52,253 nucleotides of DNA from Pontibacillus yanchengensis Y32 (GCF_000770635.1 NZ_AVBF01000027.1:1-52253); one strand, 5' to 3'. Counted from the stretch's first letter, positions 1-9,712 are shown. Numbers and translations: made by a program. Notes: generated by a model from the letters alone, not told the origin.

Positions 1-137
1 CTTGCCAGCTCGCCGGCAGGACGCGAGCCGTTTCCCACCCATCCCTAACACTCATTAAGCATCGGACCCTCCCCCTAACCAATAATCATCTCGAATCCAA
101 GTCTTCAAGATTATGCTTCTTATCTTGAATAAGGCTA
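1..137 (+). repeat. Right-hand part of a composite interspersed element
   Basis: The first 45 bases match the right half of the GC-rich hairpin element seen near 16.2 kb (CTTGCCAGCTCGCC, GCAGGACGCGAG, TTTCCCACCC). They are followed by the end repeat TCTCGAATCCAAGTCTTCAA and then TTATGCTTCTTATCTTGAAT. The same end repeat appears near 16.27 kb and 37.0 kb, and inverted near 15.6 kb and 52.2 kb. No gene is visible between here and the ileS terminator. Confidence 0.8.
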
Positions 138-189
138 TTTTTAATTAGTTGATTCCATAATCAACACCAAACTTTAATGACCTATGCAT

Positions 190-220
190 AAAAAAGCCCG
201 AGCATTCATAGCTCGGGCTG
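190..220 (-). terminator. Rho-independent terminator of ileS
   Basis: On the minus strand AGCCCGAGC and GCTCGGGCT form a 9 bp stem around an ATGAATGC-type loop, followed by TTTTTT. It begins just past the ileS stop codon. Confidence 0.9.
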
Positions 221-227
221 ATCTCAT

Positions 228-3200
228 TTATTTCTGTAACGCTACCTTCACAACGCTATCTCCAACAGTAAACTCCTTCATCTCATCCGTTTCCCCAACA
301 GTCAGGTTGTTCACGAGGACATTTTCACGGATTAGGCTTTCATTCTCCTGGATTGCTTTCTTTACATCGTCATCACCAGAAAGCGTGATGTCGACGCGGA
401 GATCGATTGGTAGGTCTTGTTGTTTTCGATCGTCTTGGATGACACGAATTACTTCACGAGCAAGGCCTTCTAGGCGAAGCTCCTCTGTAATGTTGGTATC
501 CAATACGACGTGGAAGTCTTGATTGGATCCCATGGAAAGGCCAGAATCGGCAATGCGTTCTACGTTCAATAGGTCGATTGGGACTTCTACGTCTCCATCG
601 CTAGTTGGAACGACAACTTTTTCGTCTTGTACGACTTGTGCCGCTTCTTCGTCAGATAGTTTTTCCAAGTATCCTTTCACAACACCAACGTTCTTCCCAA
701 GAACTGGTCCGGCTGCGCGGAAGTTTAACTTCACTTCGTAACGGACAAGGTCGTCAGAAGACTGCTTCACGACAACTTCTTTGACATTGATTTCATCTCG
801 GATGATGGAGCTGTATTTTTCCATCGCTTCCCCTTGGGCTGGGTTTACCGGGATAACGGTTAGCTCAGCTAGTGGCTGCTTCGTTTTGATTTCTTCTGTG
901 TTACGTACGCCACGCGCAAGCTCAACCACTTGCAGGACAGCATCCATATCTTGTTCTAGCTGTTTGTCGACGACTTGTTCGTCTACTTTCGGGAAGAATG
1001 CTAAGTGTACGCTTTGACCCGTCAGGTTTTGATAAATGTCGTCTGCTAAGAACGGTGTATATGGTGCCATCAGCTGACTCAAGCCTGTCAGTACTTCGTG
1101 TAGCGTGTGGTAAGCGGCTTTCTTAGATTCTGTCATGCCTTCTTCCCAGAAACGTTCACGGGAACGGCGAATGTACCAGTTACTTAGCTCATCCACGTAC
1201 TTCTCAAGCGCGTTTGCTGCTTTTGTAAAGTCGTAATCGTTCAATGCTTCTTCTACAACGCCCGTTACACTATTCAAGCGCGATAGAACCCATCGATCAA
1301 GTAGTGTCTTCTCGCCGGCATCATTCGGATTGAATTCATATCCGTCGATGTTAGCGTATAGCGTGTAGAAGCCGTGCGTGTTCACGAGTGTATCGATGAC
1401 TTTGGACTTCGCCTCAATCACGACGCGCTCAGAGAAACGTTTGTTGTTCCAAGGTGCACTATCTGCAAGAAGTGCCCAACGGAAGGCATCGGCTCCGAAT
1501 TTGCCGACTAGTTCTGTCGGGTCTAGGGCGTTTCCTTTACTTTTGGACATCTTACGTCCTTCTTCATCCAGAATGTGACCGGTAGACAGTACGCGCTTAT
1601 ATGGCGCTTTGCCTGTGAATAGTGTAGAAACCGCTAGCAGGCTGTAGAACCACCCACGCGTTTGGTCGATTCCTTCACAGATGATATCTGCAGGGAATTG
1701 CTTTTCAAACTGGTCTTTGTTTTCAAATGGATAGTGCTGCTGGGCAAACGGCATGGATCCACTATCGAACCATACGTCGATGACCTCAGGGACACGTTCC
1801 ATCGTTCCTTCACACTTCTCACACTTCAGCTGAACGCGGTCCACGTAAGGCTTGTGCAGCTCCACATCGCCGATATCGCCGATTGCTTTTTCTTTAAGAT
1901 CAGCTTGACTGTGCGGTGCGTATTGGTGATCACAGGAATCACAGATCCAGATAGGCAGCGGTGTGCCCCAGAAACGGTTACGTCCGATGTTCCAGTCGAC
2001 CATATTCTCAAGGAAGTTTCCGAAACGGCCGTCCTTGATGTGGTTTGGATACCATTCGACTTGTTGGTTGTTCTCAAGGAATTTGTCTTTAAGTTCTGTT
2101 GTCTTGATGAACCAGCTCTCGATTGCGTAGTACAAGAGTGGAGAATCACAACGCCAGCAGTGCGGGTAGCTGTGCTCGTATTTTTCTTTATGGAAAAGGA
2201 GTCCTTCGTTCGCTAGGTACTTCACGATGTCGACGTCACAGTCTTTCACAAAGCGACCTGCGAATGGAGGAATATCTTCTGTATATTGTCCTTGCCCATC
2301 TACAACGTTGAAGAAGGAAAGGTTGTGCTTTTTCACCAGGCTGTAGTCATCTTCACCATAAGCTGGAGCGATGTGTACGACACCTGTACCGCTTTCCGCA
2401 TTAACGAAGTCCGCTTCGACAACGAAGTGACCGCGCTCTGGCTTCACGTATGGGAATGGTGCTACATACTCGACGTTTGCGAACTCGCTACCTTTGTGAC
2501 GGGACACGACTTCGTACTCTTCGCCAAGGTTCTTATCAGCTAAAGCTTCTGCCACAATGTACACTTCTCCGTCTTTCTTGGCCTTAATGTAATCGAGGTC
2601 AGCGTGTACAGCAAGTGTTACGTTCGCTGGAAGTGTCCAAGGCGTGGTCGTCCACCCAAGGAAAAATTCGTTTTCTGTACCTTTTACTTTGAACTTCGCG
2701 GTTGCGGAAAGGTCCTTCACATCTTCGTAACCCTGCGCGACTTCGTGTGAGCTCAATGTCGTTTGACAGCTCGGGCAGTAAGGCGTTACACGGTGACCTT
2801 TAGAAAGCAGATTACGCTTATGAAGGTCACTCAAGATGTACCAAACGCTCTCAATATAGCTGTTGTGAAGCGTGACATACGGATCATCCATGTCGAGCCA
2901 GTACCCGATCGATTCCGTGAATTCACGCCATTCTTGTTCATAATTGAAGACACTTTCTTTACATTTCTCGATAAACTTCTCGACACCGTACTCTTCGATT
3001 TCCTGTTTCCCGGAGATGCCAAGCTGCTTTTCGACTTCAAGCTCTACAGGCAAGCCGTGTGTATCCCAGCCACCTTTACGAAGCACTTGATACCCTTGCA
3101 TCGTTTTATAGCGACCAACAAAGTCTTTGATGACGCGGCCTAGTACGTGACCCGCGTGCGGAAGACCGTTCGCTGTTGGCGGTCCTTCATAAAATACAAA

Positions 3201-3317
3201 TGTTTCGGCGCCCTCGCGCTCGTTCATCGAGCGACGGAAGACATCTTCTGCGTTCCAGTAATCTTTGACGCGATTCTCGCGGTCAATAGCCGCTTCTTTC
3301 GTGTTTACACTGCGCAT
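228..3317 (-). CDS. ileS: Isoleucine--tRNA ligase, long (IleRS2-like) type
   Basis: Cytoplasmic class I synthetase that charges tRNA-Ile. The class I signature HAGH is near residue 54 and KMSKS near residue 590. The editing-domain region contains [12 protein letters not shown], and several CxxC pairs (CPSC, CWRC, CDSC, CEKC) look like zinc sites. The length, about 1029 residues, fits the eukaryote-like IleRS2 class rather than the roughly 920-residue IleRS1. [10 protein letters not shown] and GLPHAGH agree with that. IleRS2 enzymes are known to tolerate mupirocin; resistance here is an inference. I chose the ATG preceded by GAGGTGGAAACG; a GTG three codons upstream is also open. It is the only gene behind its T-box leader. 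Identity is very secure; the subclass is a judgement from length and motifs. Confidence 0.97.
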   Translation of the reverse strand: MRSVNTKEAAIDRENRVKDYWNAEDVFRRSMNEREGAETFVFYEGPPTANGLPHAGHVLGRVIKDFVGRYKTMQGYQVLRKGGWDTHGLPVELEVEKQLGISGKQEIEEYGVEKFIEKCKESVFNYEQEWREFTESIGYWLDMDDPYVTLHNSYIESVWYILSDLHKRNLLSKGHRVTPYCPSCQTTLSSHEVAQGYEDVKDLSATAKFKVKGTENEFFLGWTTTPWTLPANVTLAVHADLDYIKAKKDGEVYIVAEALADKNLGEEYEVVSRHKGSEFANVEYVAPFPYVKPERGHFVVEADFVNAESGTGVVHIAPAYGEDDYSLVKKHNLSFFNVVDGQGQYTEDIPPFAGRFVKDCDVDIVKYLANEGLLFHKEKYEHSYPHCWRCDSPLLYYAIESWFIKTTELKDKFLENNQQVEWYPNHIKDGRFGNFLENMVDWNIGRNRFWGTPLPIWICDSCDHQYAPHSQADLKEKAIGDIGDVELHKPYVDRVQLKCEKCEGTMERVPEVIDVWFDSGSMPFAQQHYPFENKDQFEKQFPADIICEGIDQTRGWFYSLLAVSTLFTGKAPYKRVLSTGHILDEEGRKMSKSKGNALDPTELVGKFGADAFRWALLADSAPWNNKRFSERVVIEAKSKVIDTLVNTHGFYTLYANIDGYEFNPNDAGEKTLLDRWVLSRLNSVTGVVEEALNDYDFTKAANALEKYVDELSNWYIRRSRERFWEEGMTESKKAAYHTLHEVLTGLSQLMAPYTPFLADDIYQNLTGQSVHLAFFPKVDEQVVDKQLEQDMDAVLQVVELARGVRNTEEIKTKQPLAELTVIPVNPAQGEAMEKYSSIIRDEINVKEVVVKQSSDDLVRYEVKLNFRAAGPVLGKNVGVVKGYLEKLSDEEAAQVVQDEKVVVPTSDGDVEVPIDLLNVERIADSGLSMGSNQDFHVVLDTNITEELRLEGLAREVIRVIQDDRKQQDLPIDLRVDITLSGDDDVKKAIQENESLIRENVLVNNLTVGETDEMKEFTVGDSVVKVALQK

Positions 3318-3362
3318 CGTTTCCACCTCTTACCCTTTTATTTTTCTATATAAATCAAAAAA

Positions 3363-3600
3363 TCCGCCCCTGAACACATGTCAGGGACGGATATACTTCC
3401 GCGGTACCACCCAGATTCCGTGCAGATGCACGGCTCTTTGCAAAAACGAATAACGGTCGTTTCCCGGTTCTCCCTACTCGAAGCCTTTCGGAGGAACTTC
3501 TCGGAGATGATCTTCAGCCAAACAACCGCCATCACCTTCCAGCAAACTGGTGACTCTCTGAGGACTGGATGATTGCCTACTCTTCTCGTCAACGAAATAA
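3363..3600 (-). promoter_or_regulatory. T-box leader of ileS
   Basis: The minus strand carries the T-box core GGGTGGTACCGCGG (3399-3412) and a terminator stem CCGTCCCTGA/TCAGGGGCGG followed by a T run (3363-3391). The upstream part has the expected stem I pieces, AGAGAGTCACCAG and GCTGGAAGGTGATG. A GATCATC stretch at 3506-3511 could supply an ATC (Ile) specifier. T-boxes let uncharged tRNA favour antitermination, so ileS should rise on isoleucine starvation. Confidence 0.93.
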
Positions 3601-3617
3601 TACGTAATTTCTTCTAT

Positions 3618-3646
3618 ATATTATAATGAAACATTCCGGCTGTCAA
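3618..3646 (-). promoter_or_regulatory. Sigma-A-type promoter of the ileS T-box transcript
   Basis: Minus strand TTGACA (3641-3646), a 17 bp spacer and TAATAT (3618-3623), just upstream of the T-box leader. TATAAT overlaps at a 15 bp spacing. Confidence 0.7.
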
Positions 3647-3810
3647 AACCATGTTACCATCTTAACCAGAAATCCGTCGTTCTAGACTTATAGTAGAAGA
3701 TTTGTTTGACTCTATACGTACTTTCTCAATACGTTGCCAGGGTTCAATATCTACATCTCATTACAATGGAAGAAATGGTTTGTTTATAGTATAACATGGA
3801 GAGACGTCCA

Positions 3811-4821
3811 TTACGTTTTCCGTATCAATAAATAAATGAAATAAGGTGCGCCAATTAAGGCAGCCATAATTCCGGCTGGTACTCCATCAGGCTCTAAAAT
3901 ATTTCGCCCTATCGTATCCGCTACTAGCAATAGCCATCCCCCTAAAAGAATTGCGATGGGAAGATACAATTGATTTCTCGGTCCAATGAGACTTTTAGCT
4001 ATATGGGGTGCCATTAATCCTATAAACGCAATGCCTCCTGTAACGGATACAGCCGCAGATGCTAATGCTACGGCAACTAATAGCATCGAAAAGCGTTCCC
4101 TTTCGATGGAAAGTCCCACTCCAATCGACACTGAATCGCCCATCCCTAACAAGTTTAAACGGTTCGCTTTGTACAATGTAAACGGAATTAAAATGACTAA
4201 CCATGGCAAGATGGCCCAAATAAACGGCCAATCAGACCCCCAAATGTTTCCTGCTAGCCAATTTGCGATAAAGTCTACCTTCTCTCGTTTTGCAGAAGAG
4301 ATCAATACAACCATTAAACCGGAGAAGGCCATTGAAAAGCCAACTCCTATTAAGATAAGCCTGATTGGTTGAAGTCCAACACTTTTTTTATATGAAAATA
4401 GATATATCAATGTCGCCGTCAGGAATGCTCCTACAAAAGCAACGATTGGTAGCATATACACAAAAGATCCTACATCGATTGGGAAAAATAAAAAGAAGAC
4501 TGCAACCGCAACACCAGCCCCAGTATTGATACCAATAATTCCTGGATCTGCCAAATCATTTCTAGTAATCCCTTGTAAAATGGCACCTGACAACGCCAAG
4601 GCCATTCCTGCTAAAACGGTAATGATTATTCGAGGCATACGTACAGAAAAGACAACAAAGTTTTCTTTAAATGTTCCTTGCTGAAGGAAGATGGGAATCA
4701 ACCGATCATAACTCACAGAAGAGTACCCAAGACCTAACCCGACCAAAACAGTCCCCGTAATTAATAGAAGGAGAGCCGTTATAATCAATCGTTGTTTTCT
4801 TATAATCGCTGGATGAATCAT
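3811..4821 (-). CDS. Iron-siderophore ABC transporter permease (FecCD family), second subunit
   Basis: Membrane subunit of a ferric-siderophore importer, 336 residues, the usual size for FecCD/BtuC permeases. It is very hydrophobic, with many predicted transmembrane segments. Family features include RMPRIIITVLAGMALALSGA near the start, the coupling-region glycines GMGDSVSIGVG, and GLMAPHIAK near residue 270. The start ATG overlaps the stop of the preceding permease by four bases (ATGA), and GGGAGGGAAG sits just before it, so the two are translationally coupled. It probably forms a heterodimer with that permease. The exact siderophore (hydroxamate, citrate or other) cannot be read from the sequence. 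Confidence 0.93.
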   Translation of the reverse strand: MIHPAIIRKQRLIITALLLLITGTVLVGLGLGYSSVSYDRLIPIFLQQGTFKENFVVFSVRMPRIIITVLAGMALALSGAILQGITRNDLADPGIIGINTGAGVAVAVFFLFFPIDVGSFVYMLPIVAFVGAFLTATLIYLFSYKKSVGLQPIRLILIGVGFSMAFSGLMVVLISSAKREKVDFIANWLAGNIWGSDWPFIWAILPWLVILIPFTLYKANRLNLLGMGDSVSIGVGLSIERERFSMLLVAVALASAAVSVTGGIAFIGLMAPHIAKSLIGPRNQLYLPIAILLGGWLLLVADTIGRNILEPDGVPAGIMAALIGAPYFIYLLIRKT

Positions 4822-5834
4822 GATATGGTCTTCCCTCCCTTATTTACGATAAATAGAAAGAAAGGTAATCCCATAATCGCTACGACAGAAGCGACAGGTG
4901 TTTCATATGGTGCATTAATGGTTCGGCCTATCGTGTCCGCTAATAACATAAAAGCAGAACCAAACAGAGCTGACATTGGAATAATATAGCGGTAGTCATT
5001 CCCGACGATTGGACGAACAATGTGGGGAATCATGAGACCAATAAAAGCCATATTTCCTACTAAGGCAACTGCAGCTCCAGCAAGAAAAATAATCACAATA
5101 AATAACGTAAGCTTAATTCTCGTTGTCTTCTGACCTAATCCTACCGCTACATCATCATTTAAGCTTAAAATGGTTAGTTGTCTAGAAAGATAGATTGCCA
5201 CAACAAGACCTAAAAGGATGAAAGGGGTGATGGTTTGAATTTGATCCCACGTTGTACCAATTAGACCTCCAGCAGTCCACATCGACACATCTTTAGCAAT
5301 GTTAAAATACAAGCCAATTCCTTCTGCAATAGCAGATAATAAAGCCGAAACAGCAGCACCTGCTAGAACAATTCGGAAAGGGGAGTAGCCACCCTTTTTT
5401 AGTGAGCCTATACCAAATACCATTACGGACCCTACTCCTGCTCCAATAAAGCATGCAATCATAATTCCAAAATAATTCACAGATGGAAGCAAGGCCATGG
5501 TTAATGCTAGTGCGGCGTTTGCCCCAGCTGTTAGCCCTAACAAACCAGGATCTGCAAGAGGGTTCCTGGTCATCCCTTGCATGATTGCACCAGCAACGGC
5601 CAATGCCATCCCTACGACAATGGCAGCTACTTCACGAGGCAACCTAATCTCCCTTATGATATTGGCACTCTCTGTTGAAGCGCTAGTTGTAATAGCAAGC
5701 CAAACTTGTTTCACACTAATATCCGCAGCACCTAATACCATCGCTACAAAAAAAGATGCAACAAGCACGATAAACCCTAATATGAACTTGTAATATAATG
5801 GAATAGTATTCTTATTTGCAATCATGTCAATCAT
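4818..5834 (-). CDS. Iron-siderophore ABC transporter permease (FecCD family), first subunit
   Basis: Partner permease, 338 residues, multi-pass membrane protein. It has the family segments EIRLPREVAAIVVGMALAVA and QGMTRNPLADPGLLGLTAGA, and GLMIPHIVRPIVG near residue 280. A 97 bp gap separates it from the binding-protein gene upstream and contains a hairpin that may reduce read-through. The ribosome site is weak (AGAAAAG), and the ATG three codons further in is an alternative start. It belongs to the Fur-type iron operon read leftwards from 7.7 kb. Confidence 0.93.
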   Translation of the reverse strand: MIDMIANKNTIPLYYKFILGFIVLVASFFVAMVLGAADISVKQVWLAITTSASTESANIIREIRLPREVAAIVVGMALAVAGAIMQGMTRNPLADPGLLGLTAGANAALALTMALLPSVNYFGIMIACFIGAGVGSVMVFGIGSLKKGGYSPFRIVLAGAAVSALLSAIAEGIGLYFNIAKDVSMWTAGGLIGTTWDQIQTITPFILLGLVVAIYLSRQLTILSLNDDVAVGLGQKTTRIKLTLFIVIIFLAGAAVALVGNMAFIGLMIPHIVRPIVGNDYRYIIPMSALFGSAFMLLADTIGRTINAPYETPVASVVAIMGLPFFLFIVNKGGKTIS

Positions 5835-5883
5835 CTTTTCTATATTAAAGTTTAAACCCTAGGAAGGACATCATTATGTACGT

Positions 5884-5928
5884 AAAAATAAGAACAGGCT
5901 GCCGAAACCATTCGACAGCCTTGTTCTC
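5884..5928 (-). terminator. Intra-operon hairpin between binding protein and permeases
   Basis: GGCTGTCGAA and TTCGGCAGCC form a strong stem on the minus strand, extended outward by imperfect GAACA/TGTTC pairing and followed by TTATTTTT. It probably attenuates transcription so that the binding protein is made in excess over the permeases, a common arrangement. Confidence 0.65.
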
Positions 5929-5931
5929 GTC

Positions 5932-6903
5932 TTACTGTTCACCAAGGAATGCTTCTTGGAAGTAGTCTAATTGATATTCTAGTGTGTTAGGATCATTAAA
6001 ATAGAAGGCTTTACTGTTCACTTCAAATACTTGATCATTTTTCACAGCAGGAATATTCTGATACGTTTCTGTTTCTTGGAAAGAGTTATCTGTATCTTCA
6101 TTCTTACTAACAATCATATAGTCCCCAGCGTATTCTGGTAGGACCTCTGGTGAGATGGCATAATATCCTTGCTCTAGAGCCATTTCCTTCACTTTTTCAG
6201 GCATTTTAAGATTCATTTCTTGATATAGAATCTCTGTTCCGCGTCCCCAGTTATCACCGAAAACATAGATTTGCTTATCAAATTTCTCGATTACAGAAAC
6301 TGTCGTGTCTTCACCAATTTTTTCGCGGATTTTGTCTCCTGTAGATTGAGCGCGCTCTTTGAAATCTTCAACCCATTCTTTCGCCTGTTCTTCTTTATTT
6401 ACAAGCTTACCAATTTCAATATGCTGCTGTAGGTAATCTACTTTACCGTATGTATAGGTAACAGTAGGAGCAATTTCTTTGAGTTTATCAACGTTTTTCG
6501 TATTAGATAATCCAATGATTAAGTCCGGGTTAAGTTCGATAATCTTCTCAAGGTTTTCTGCAGAAACTTCTTCAACATCTTTTAACTCTTCTTCCCAGCG
6601 AGGGTTCATCTTTGACCATGAATCGATTCCAACTAGATTAACATCTAATGCCATTAGGTTCCCTGCGAAGGATGATAATACAACTACTCGCTCTGGGTTA
6701 GCAGGAACTTCAACTGGACCATTTTCAGATTCATAGGTGATGGTTTCCGAGGAGGAATCACTGCTTTTTTCTTCATTGTTACTAGATTCCTCTTGGTTTT
6801 CGTTTTGATCATCAGCAGAACTTGCTTCCTCAGATGATTGACCTCCACATGCACTAAGAATGAGCACGAACAACAGTAGGAATGGAATAATTGCTTTTTT
6901 CAT
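5932..6903 (-). CDS. Iron-siderophore ABC transporter substrate-binding lipoprotein
   Basis: Extracytoplasmic receptor, 323 residues, that delivers ferric siderophore to the FecCD permeases. The N-terminus is a lipoprotein signal peptide with lipobox LSAC, so the mature protein starts at the Cys and is lipid-anchored. An acidic, Ser/Glu-rich linker of about 35 residues follows. The periplasmic-binding fold then shows NPERVVVLSSFAGNLMALDV and LNPDLIIGLSNTKNVDKLKE, typical of the FhuD/FepB/YfiY group. The ATG follows AAAAGGAGAAG. Its first 50 bases lie inside the 3' end of the ATPase gene. The long acidic linker suits a halotolerant host. Confidence 0.93.
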   Translation of the reverse strand: MKKAIIPFLLLFVLILSACGGQSSEEASSADDQNENQEESSNNEEKSSDSSSETITYESENGPVEVPANPERVVVLSSFAGNLMALDVNLVGIDSWSKMNPRWEEELKDVEEVSAENLEKIIELNPDLIIGLSNTKNVDKLKEIAPTVTYTYGKVDYLQQHIEIGKLVNKEEQAKEWVEDFKERAQSTGDKIREKIGEDTTVSVIEKFDKQIYVFGDNWGRGTEILYQEMNLKMPEKVKEMALEQGYYAISPEVLPEYAGDYMIVSKNEDTDNSFQETETYQNIPAVKNDQVFEVNSKAFYFNDPNTLEYQLDYFQEAFLGEQ

Positions 6904-7699
6904 AAGTATCTTCTCCTTTTATTAAGTCATATGTTATACACATTGGTTTATTGGTACGTGGATCCCTACCAATTTCCGCATCGATTTGAAAAACGTCCTT
7001 CAACACCTCTTTTTGTATAACTTCTTCACATGATCCTGCCTTTACGATGTTGCCATCTTTCAAGGCGATTATATGGTCAGCAAAACGCGCTGCTTGGTTT
7101 AAATCATGCAGAACCATTACAATCGTACGCCCTTCATCCAGGTTCAGCCTTTGCAGAAGCTCTAACACTTCCAACTGATGTGCCATATCCAGGTACGTTG
7201 TTGGCTCATCAAGAAAAATCATATCCGTTTCTTGAGCCAAGGACATGGCAATCCATACACGCTGACGTTGTCCTCCAGATAAAGCATCAACAGGCTTGTA
7301 TTTGAAATCTTCGGTACCCGTTACCTCAAGCGCCCAATTGATCATGTCGATATCTTTCTTGGTCAATCGTCCAAAGCCTTTTTGATATGGAAACCGTCCG
7401 TACGATACTAACTCTCCAACTGTAAGGCCTGATGCACTCTCAGGAGATTGTGGGAGAATCGCCATTTTCTTAGCAAGAGCTTTTGTATCTTCCCTAGTAA
7501 TGCTGTCCCCATCCAGAATTACGGATCCAGACCGATGAGAAATGATACGCGTCATGGCTTTCAGTAGCGTAGACTTTCCACATCCATTTGAACCGATGAT
7601 GGTAGTAATTTTCTGATCTGGGATATGAAGAGAAAGATCTTCCACAACGGAGCGTTCGCCGTATCCAATTTGTAAATTTTCCGTGTATAGACGGACCAT
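6854..7699 (-). CDS. Iron-siderophore ABC transporter ATP-binding protein (FecE/YusV-like)
   Basis: Cytoplasmic ATPase of the importer and first gene of the operon. It shows Walker A GSNGCGKST near residue 36, the signature LSGGQRQRVW, Walker B MIFLDEPTTYLD and the switch His in LHDLNQA. Related proteins end soon after the PRTNKPMCITYDL-type segment. Here about 17 extra residues follow, read from the start of the binding-protein gene in another frame, giving a 50 bp overlap. That tail is probably not functional, and the overlap may couple translation. GGGAGG precedes the ATG. A Fur-like box lies 36 bp upstream of the start codon. Confidence 0.95.
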   Translation of the reverse strand: MVRLYTENLQIGYGERSVVEDLSLHIPDQKITTIIGSNGCGKSTLLKAMTRIISHRSGSVILDGDSITREDTKALAKKMAILPQSPESASGLTVGELVSYGRFPYQKGFGRLTKKDIDMINWALEVTGTEDFKYKPVDALSGGQRQRVWIAMSLAQETDMIFLDEPTTYLDMAHQLEVLELLQRLNLDEGRTIVMVLHDLNQAARFADHIIALKDGNIVKAGSCEEVIQKEVLKDVFQIDAEIGRDPRTNKPMCITYDLIKGEDTYEKSNYSIPTVVRAHS

Positions 7700-7735
7700 A
7701 GTGAAGCCTCCCTAGATTAATTCGCGAATGTTGTT

Positions 7736-7754
7736 GATAATGATTCTCAATATC
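7736..7754. promoter_or_regulatory. Fur box between iron operon and ferredoxin reductase gene
   Basis: GATAATGATTCTCAATATC matches the 19 bp Fur consensus GATAATGATTATCATTATC at 17 positions. It lies between divergent genes whose products both fit iron metabolism. A poorer half-match (ACGATTGTCAATAT) follows at about 7787-7800. A TATAAT at 7770-7775 could be the -10 for the rightward gene. Confidence 0.8.
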
Positions 7755-7856
7755 GGTTACAATGAATACTATAATTGTGTTCATAACGATTGTCAATATA
7801 ATTTTAGTTCAAAAGAATGATAGTCTTACAAATGAGAATGGGGAGCGTGCGAATAC

Positions 7857-8906
7857 ATGGAGGAAATGGAATACTTTGATGTTACTATTATTGGCGGTGG
7901 TCCTGCTGGGCTTTATTCAGCCTTTTATAGTGGTTTACGAGAAATGAAAACAAAAATTATTGAATATCAGCCTCAATTAGGAGGAAAGATTCAAGTTTAT
8001 CCTGAGAAAATGATTTGGGATGTAGGAGGCCTCACCCCTACTACAGGAGCTCAGCTGATGGACCAGCTTGTTGAGCAAGCAATGACGTTTGATCCAGAGG
8101 TTGTCTTGAATGAGAAAATTGAATCCATATCAAGACAAGAAGATGGCATGTTTGTACTTAAAGCAGCTTCTGGTGACGTGCACTATTCTAAAACCGTAAT
8201 CGTAGCAGTAGGTAGTGGCATCTTAAATCCACAAAAACTGCCAATTGAAGGGGCAGAACGATTTGAGGTAACCAATCTACACTATACGATTAAGTCACTT
8301 CAGCGTTTTAAAGACAAGACGGTCATTGTTTCTGGTGGCGGAAATTCAGCTATTGATTGGGCAAATGAATTGGAGCCAGTGGCGAAAAAAGTGTATCTTA
8401 CCTACCGAAAAGAACAATTAAAGGGACATGAAGCCCAAATTACGCAATTGCTAAGTGGATCTGCTCAATGCTTCTTTCAGACATCCATCTCAAAGCTACA
8501 TGCAAGTGATAGCCATGAATGTATAGAGGAAGTAGAATTAACAAATCAGCAAACGGGAGAATCTTTTAAAGTAGCAGTGGATGATGTAGTGATTAACCAT
8601 GGCTTTGACCGAGACGCTGCTCTCTTAGAAAATAGCCCTCTTAACCTTGAAATAGCGAATGATTCCTTCATCTCAGGAAATGCACGAAGCGAATCATCTG
8701 TAGAGGGACTTTATGCCGCAGGTGATATTTTAACGCACGAAGGAAAATTGAATTTAATTGCTGGCGCATTCCAGGATGCAGCAAATGCTGTGAATCGAGC
8801 TAAACAATACATCGAACCAGAAGCAAATGCTACTGCTTTAGTTTCTTCTCATAATGACCGATTCAAACAACGAAATAAGAAGTTAGTGAAAGAAATGGTG
8901 CAGTAA
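7857..8906 (+). CDS. Ferredoxin--NADP(+) reductase (thioredoxin-reductase-like, YcgT/YumC type)
   Basis: FAD enzyme that moves electrons between NADPH and ferredoxin or flavodoxin. FAD-binding GGGPAGLYSAFY is near residue 12, NADPH-binding GGGNSAID near residue 160, and the C-terminal FAD contact GLYAAGDI near residue 285. No CxxC redox pair is present, so it is not a thioredoxin reductase. Length 349 is normal for the class. GGGGAG lies 12 bases before the chosen ATG; an internal ATG three codons later is too close to GGAGG. It is divergent from the siderophore operon across a Fur box, so a role in reductive iron release or iron-limited electron transfer is a fair inference. In Bacillus subtilis the homologue YcgT is Fur-regulated. 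Confidence 0.93.
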   Translation: MEEMEYFDVTIIGGGPAGLYSAFYSGLREMKTKIIEYQPQLGGKIQVYPEKMIWDVGGLTPTTGAQLMDQLVEQAMTFDPEVVLNEKIESISRQEDGMFVLKAASGDVHYSKTVIVAVGSGILNPQKLPIEGAERFEVTNLHYTIKSLQRFKDKTVIVSGGGNSAIDWANELEPVAKKVYLTYRKEQLKGHEAQITQLLSGSAQCFFQTSISKLHASDSHECIEEVELTNQQTGESFKVAVDDVVINHGFDRDAALLENSPLNLEIANDSFISGNARSESSVEGLYAAGDILTHEGKLNLIAGAFQDAANAVNRAKQYIEPEANATALVSSHNDRFKQRNKKLVKEMVQ

Positions 8907-8935
8907 TAAGTGATTTAGTAGTAGAATAGATATAG

Positions 8936-9205
8936 AACAAAAGCTCAGGGCGCCCTGCTAGCGACGTATATACTGCGGTCCACATGACGTGGGTTGGTTC
9001 GATGTTGCTACGTGACGTATTGCCCTTAATCGAACTTCCTCTGCCTACCGTAGGAGATAAAGGCAACACGAAAACATGCGTGATTTGATGTTAACTTATC
9101 GTAAGGGGGAGCAGGAAGTTTGCTAGTCGCTGGGCGCTGGAGCTGGACGTGGCCGCATCGGATCACTTTTTAGTTATACACAAGCCTTGAATTTTTTAAT
9201 TTCAT
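8936..9205 (+). repeat. R1 interspersed repeat, long variant
   Basis: It begins near GGGCGCCCTGCTAGCGACGT and ends with GTCGCTGGGCGCTGGAGC, TGGACGTGGCCGC and TTATACACAAGC. The ends GCGCCC..TAGCGAC and GTCGCTGGGCGC are complementary. This copy carries an extra block of about 60 bp (ACGTGGGTTGGTTCGATGTT), otherwise seen only at 48.1 kb. It fills most of the gap between the reductase gene and the next gene. Confidence 0.85.
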
Positions 9206-9248
9206 ATAAAGGAACAAACTAACACGCTGTGGAGGGTGGAGCTTTAAA

Positions 9249-9626
9249 ATGGGTAATTCTATTATTCCTTTCATCATATTTTTTCTGTTAGTTGGGATAG
9301 CTATCTATCAACTATTATTAGCCTTAGGATTTCCATTAGGCGCAGCTGCGTGGGGTGGTAAACATCGCATTTTACCAATACACCTCCGCATCGCTAGTAT
9401 GTTTTCAGCATTATTTCTTGTATGTATGGGTATTCTAATCCTCCAACACACTCCCATTATTGAACCTTTCCTACCTACCCATCCTATTCTTTGGGTATTC
9501 ACCGTCTTCTTAGGGGTGAATACGGTAGGAAATGTAGTATCACAAAGTAAACTAGAACGGCTCATCATGACTCCCATATCTAGTATTCTATTTTTGTTGT
9601 GCCTTTTAGTTGCACTAGGTTACTGA
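9249..9626 (+). CDS. Small hydrophobic membrane protein, unknown function
   Basis: 125 residues with four likely transmembrane helices: FIIFFLLVGIAIYQLLLALG, ASMFSALFLVCMGILIL, ILWVFTVFLGVNTVGNV and SSILFLLCLLVALGY. A short GGKHRILP segment sits between the first two. No family is recognised with confidence. The start is supported by GGTGGAGCTTTAAA before the ATG, and a hairpin terminator follows. It looks monocistronic. No catalytic motif is visible, so no function is assigned. Confidence 0.8.
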   Translation: MGNSIIPFIIFFLLVGIAIYQLLLALGFPLGAAAWGGKHRILPIHLRIASMFSALFLVCMGILILQHTPIIEPFLPTHPILWVFTVFLGVNTVGNVVSQSKLERLIMTPISSILFLLCLLVALGY

Positions 9627-9666
9627 TGTGAGCCTTTCCTTATATAATACCCTCCATGTAGAAAGA

Positions 9667-9696
9667 AGCTCAGAGCATTATACTCTGAGCTTTATT
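9667..9696 (+). terminator. Terminator after the small membrane protein gene
   Basis: AGCTCAGAG and CTCTGAGCT make a 9 bp stem with a short loop, followed by TTATTT. Confidence 0.75.
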
Positions 9697-9712
9697 TGAT
9701 AATAGAAGTTGC

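Noticed and set aside
1662-2216. 184-codon open frame antisense to ileS
   Set aside because: It lies wholly within a well-supported essential gene, and its composition is that of a shadow frame.
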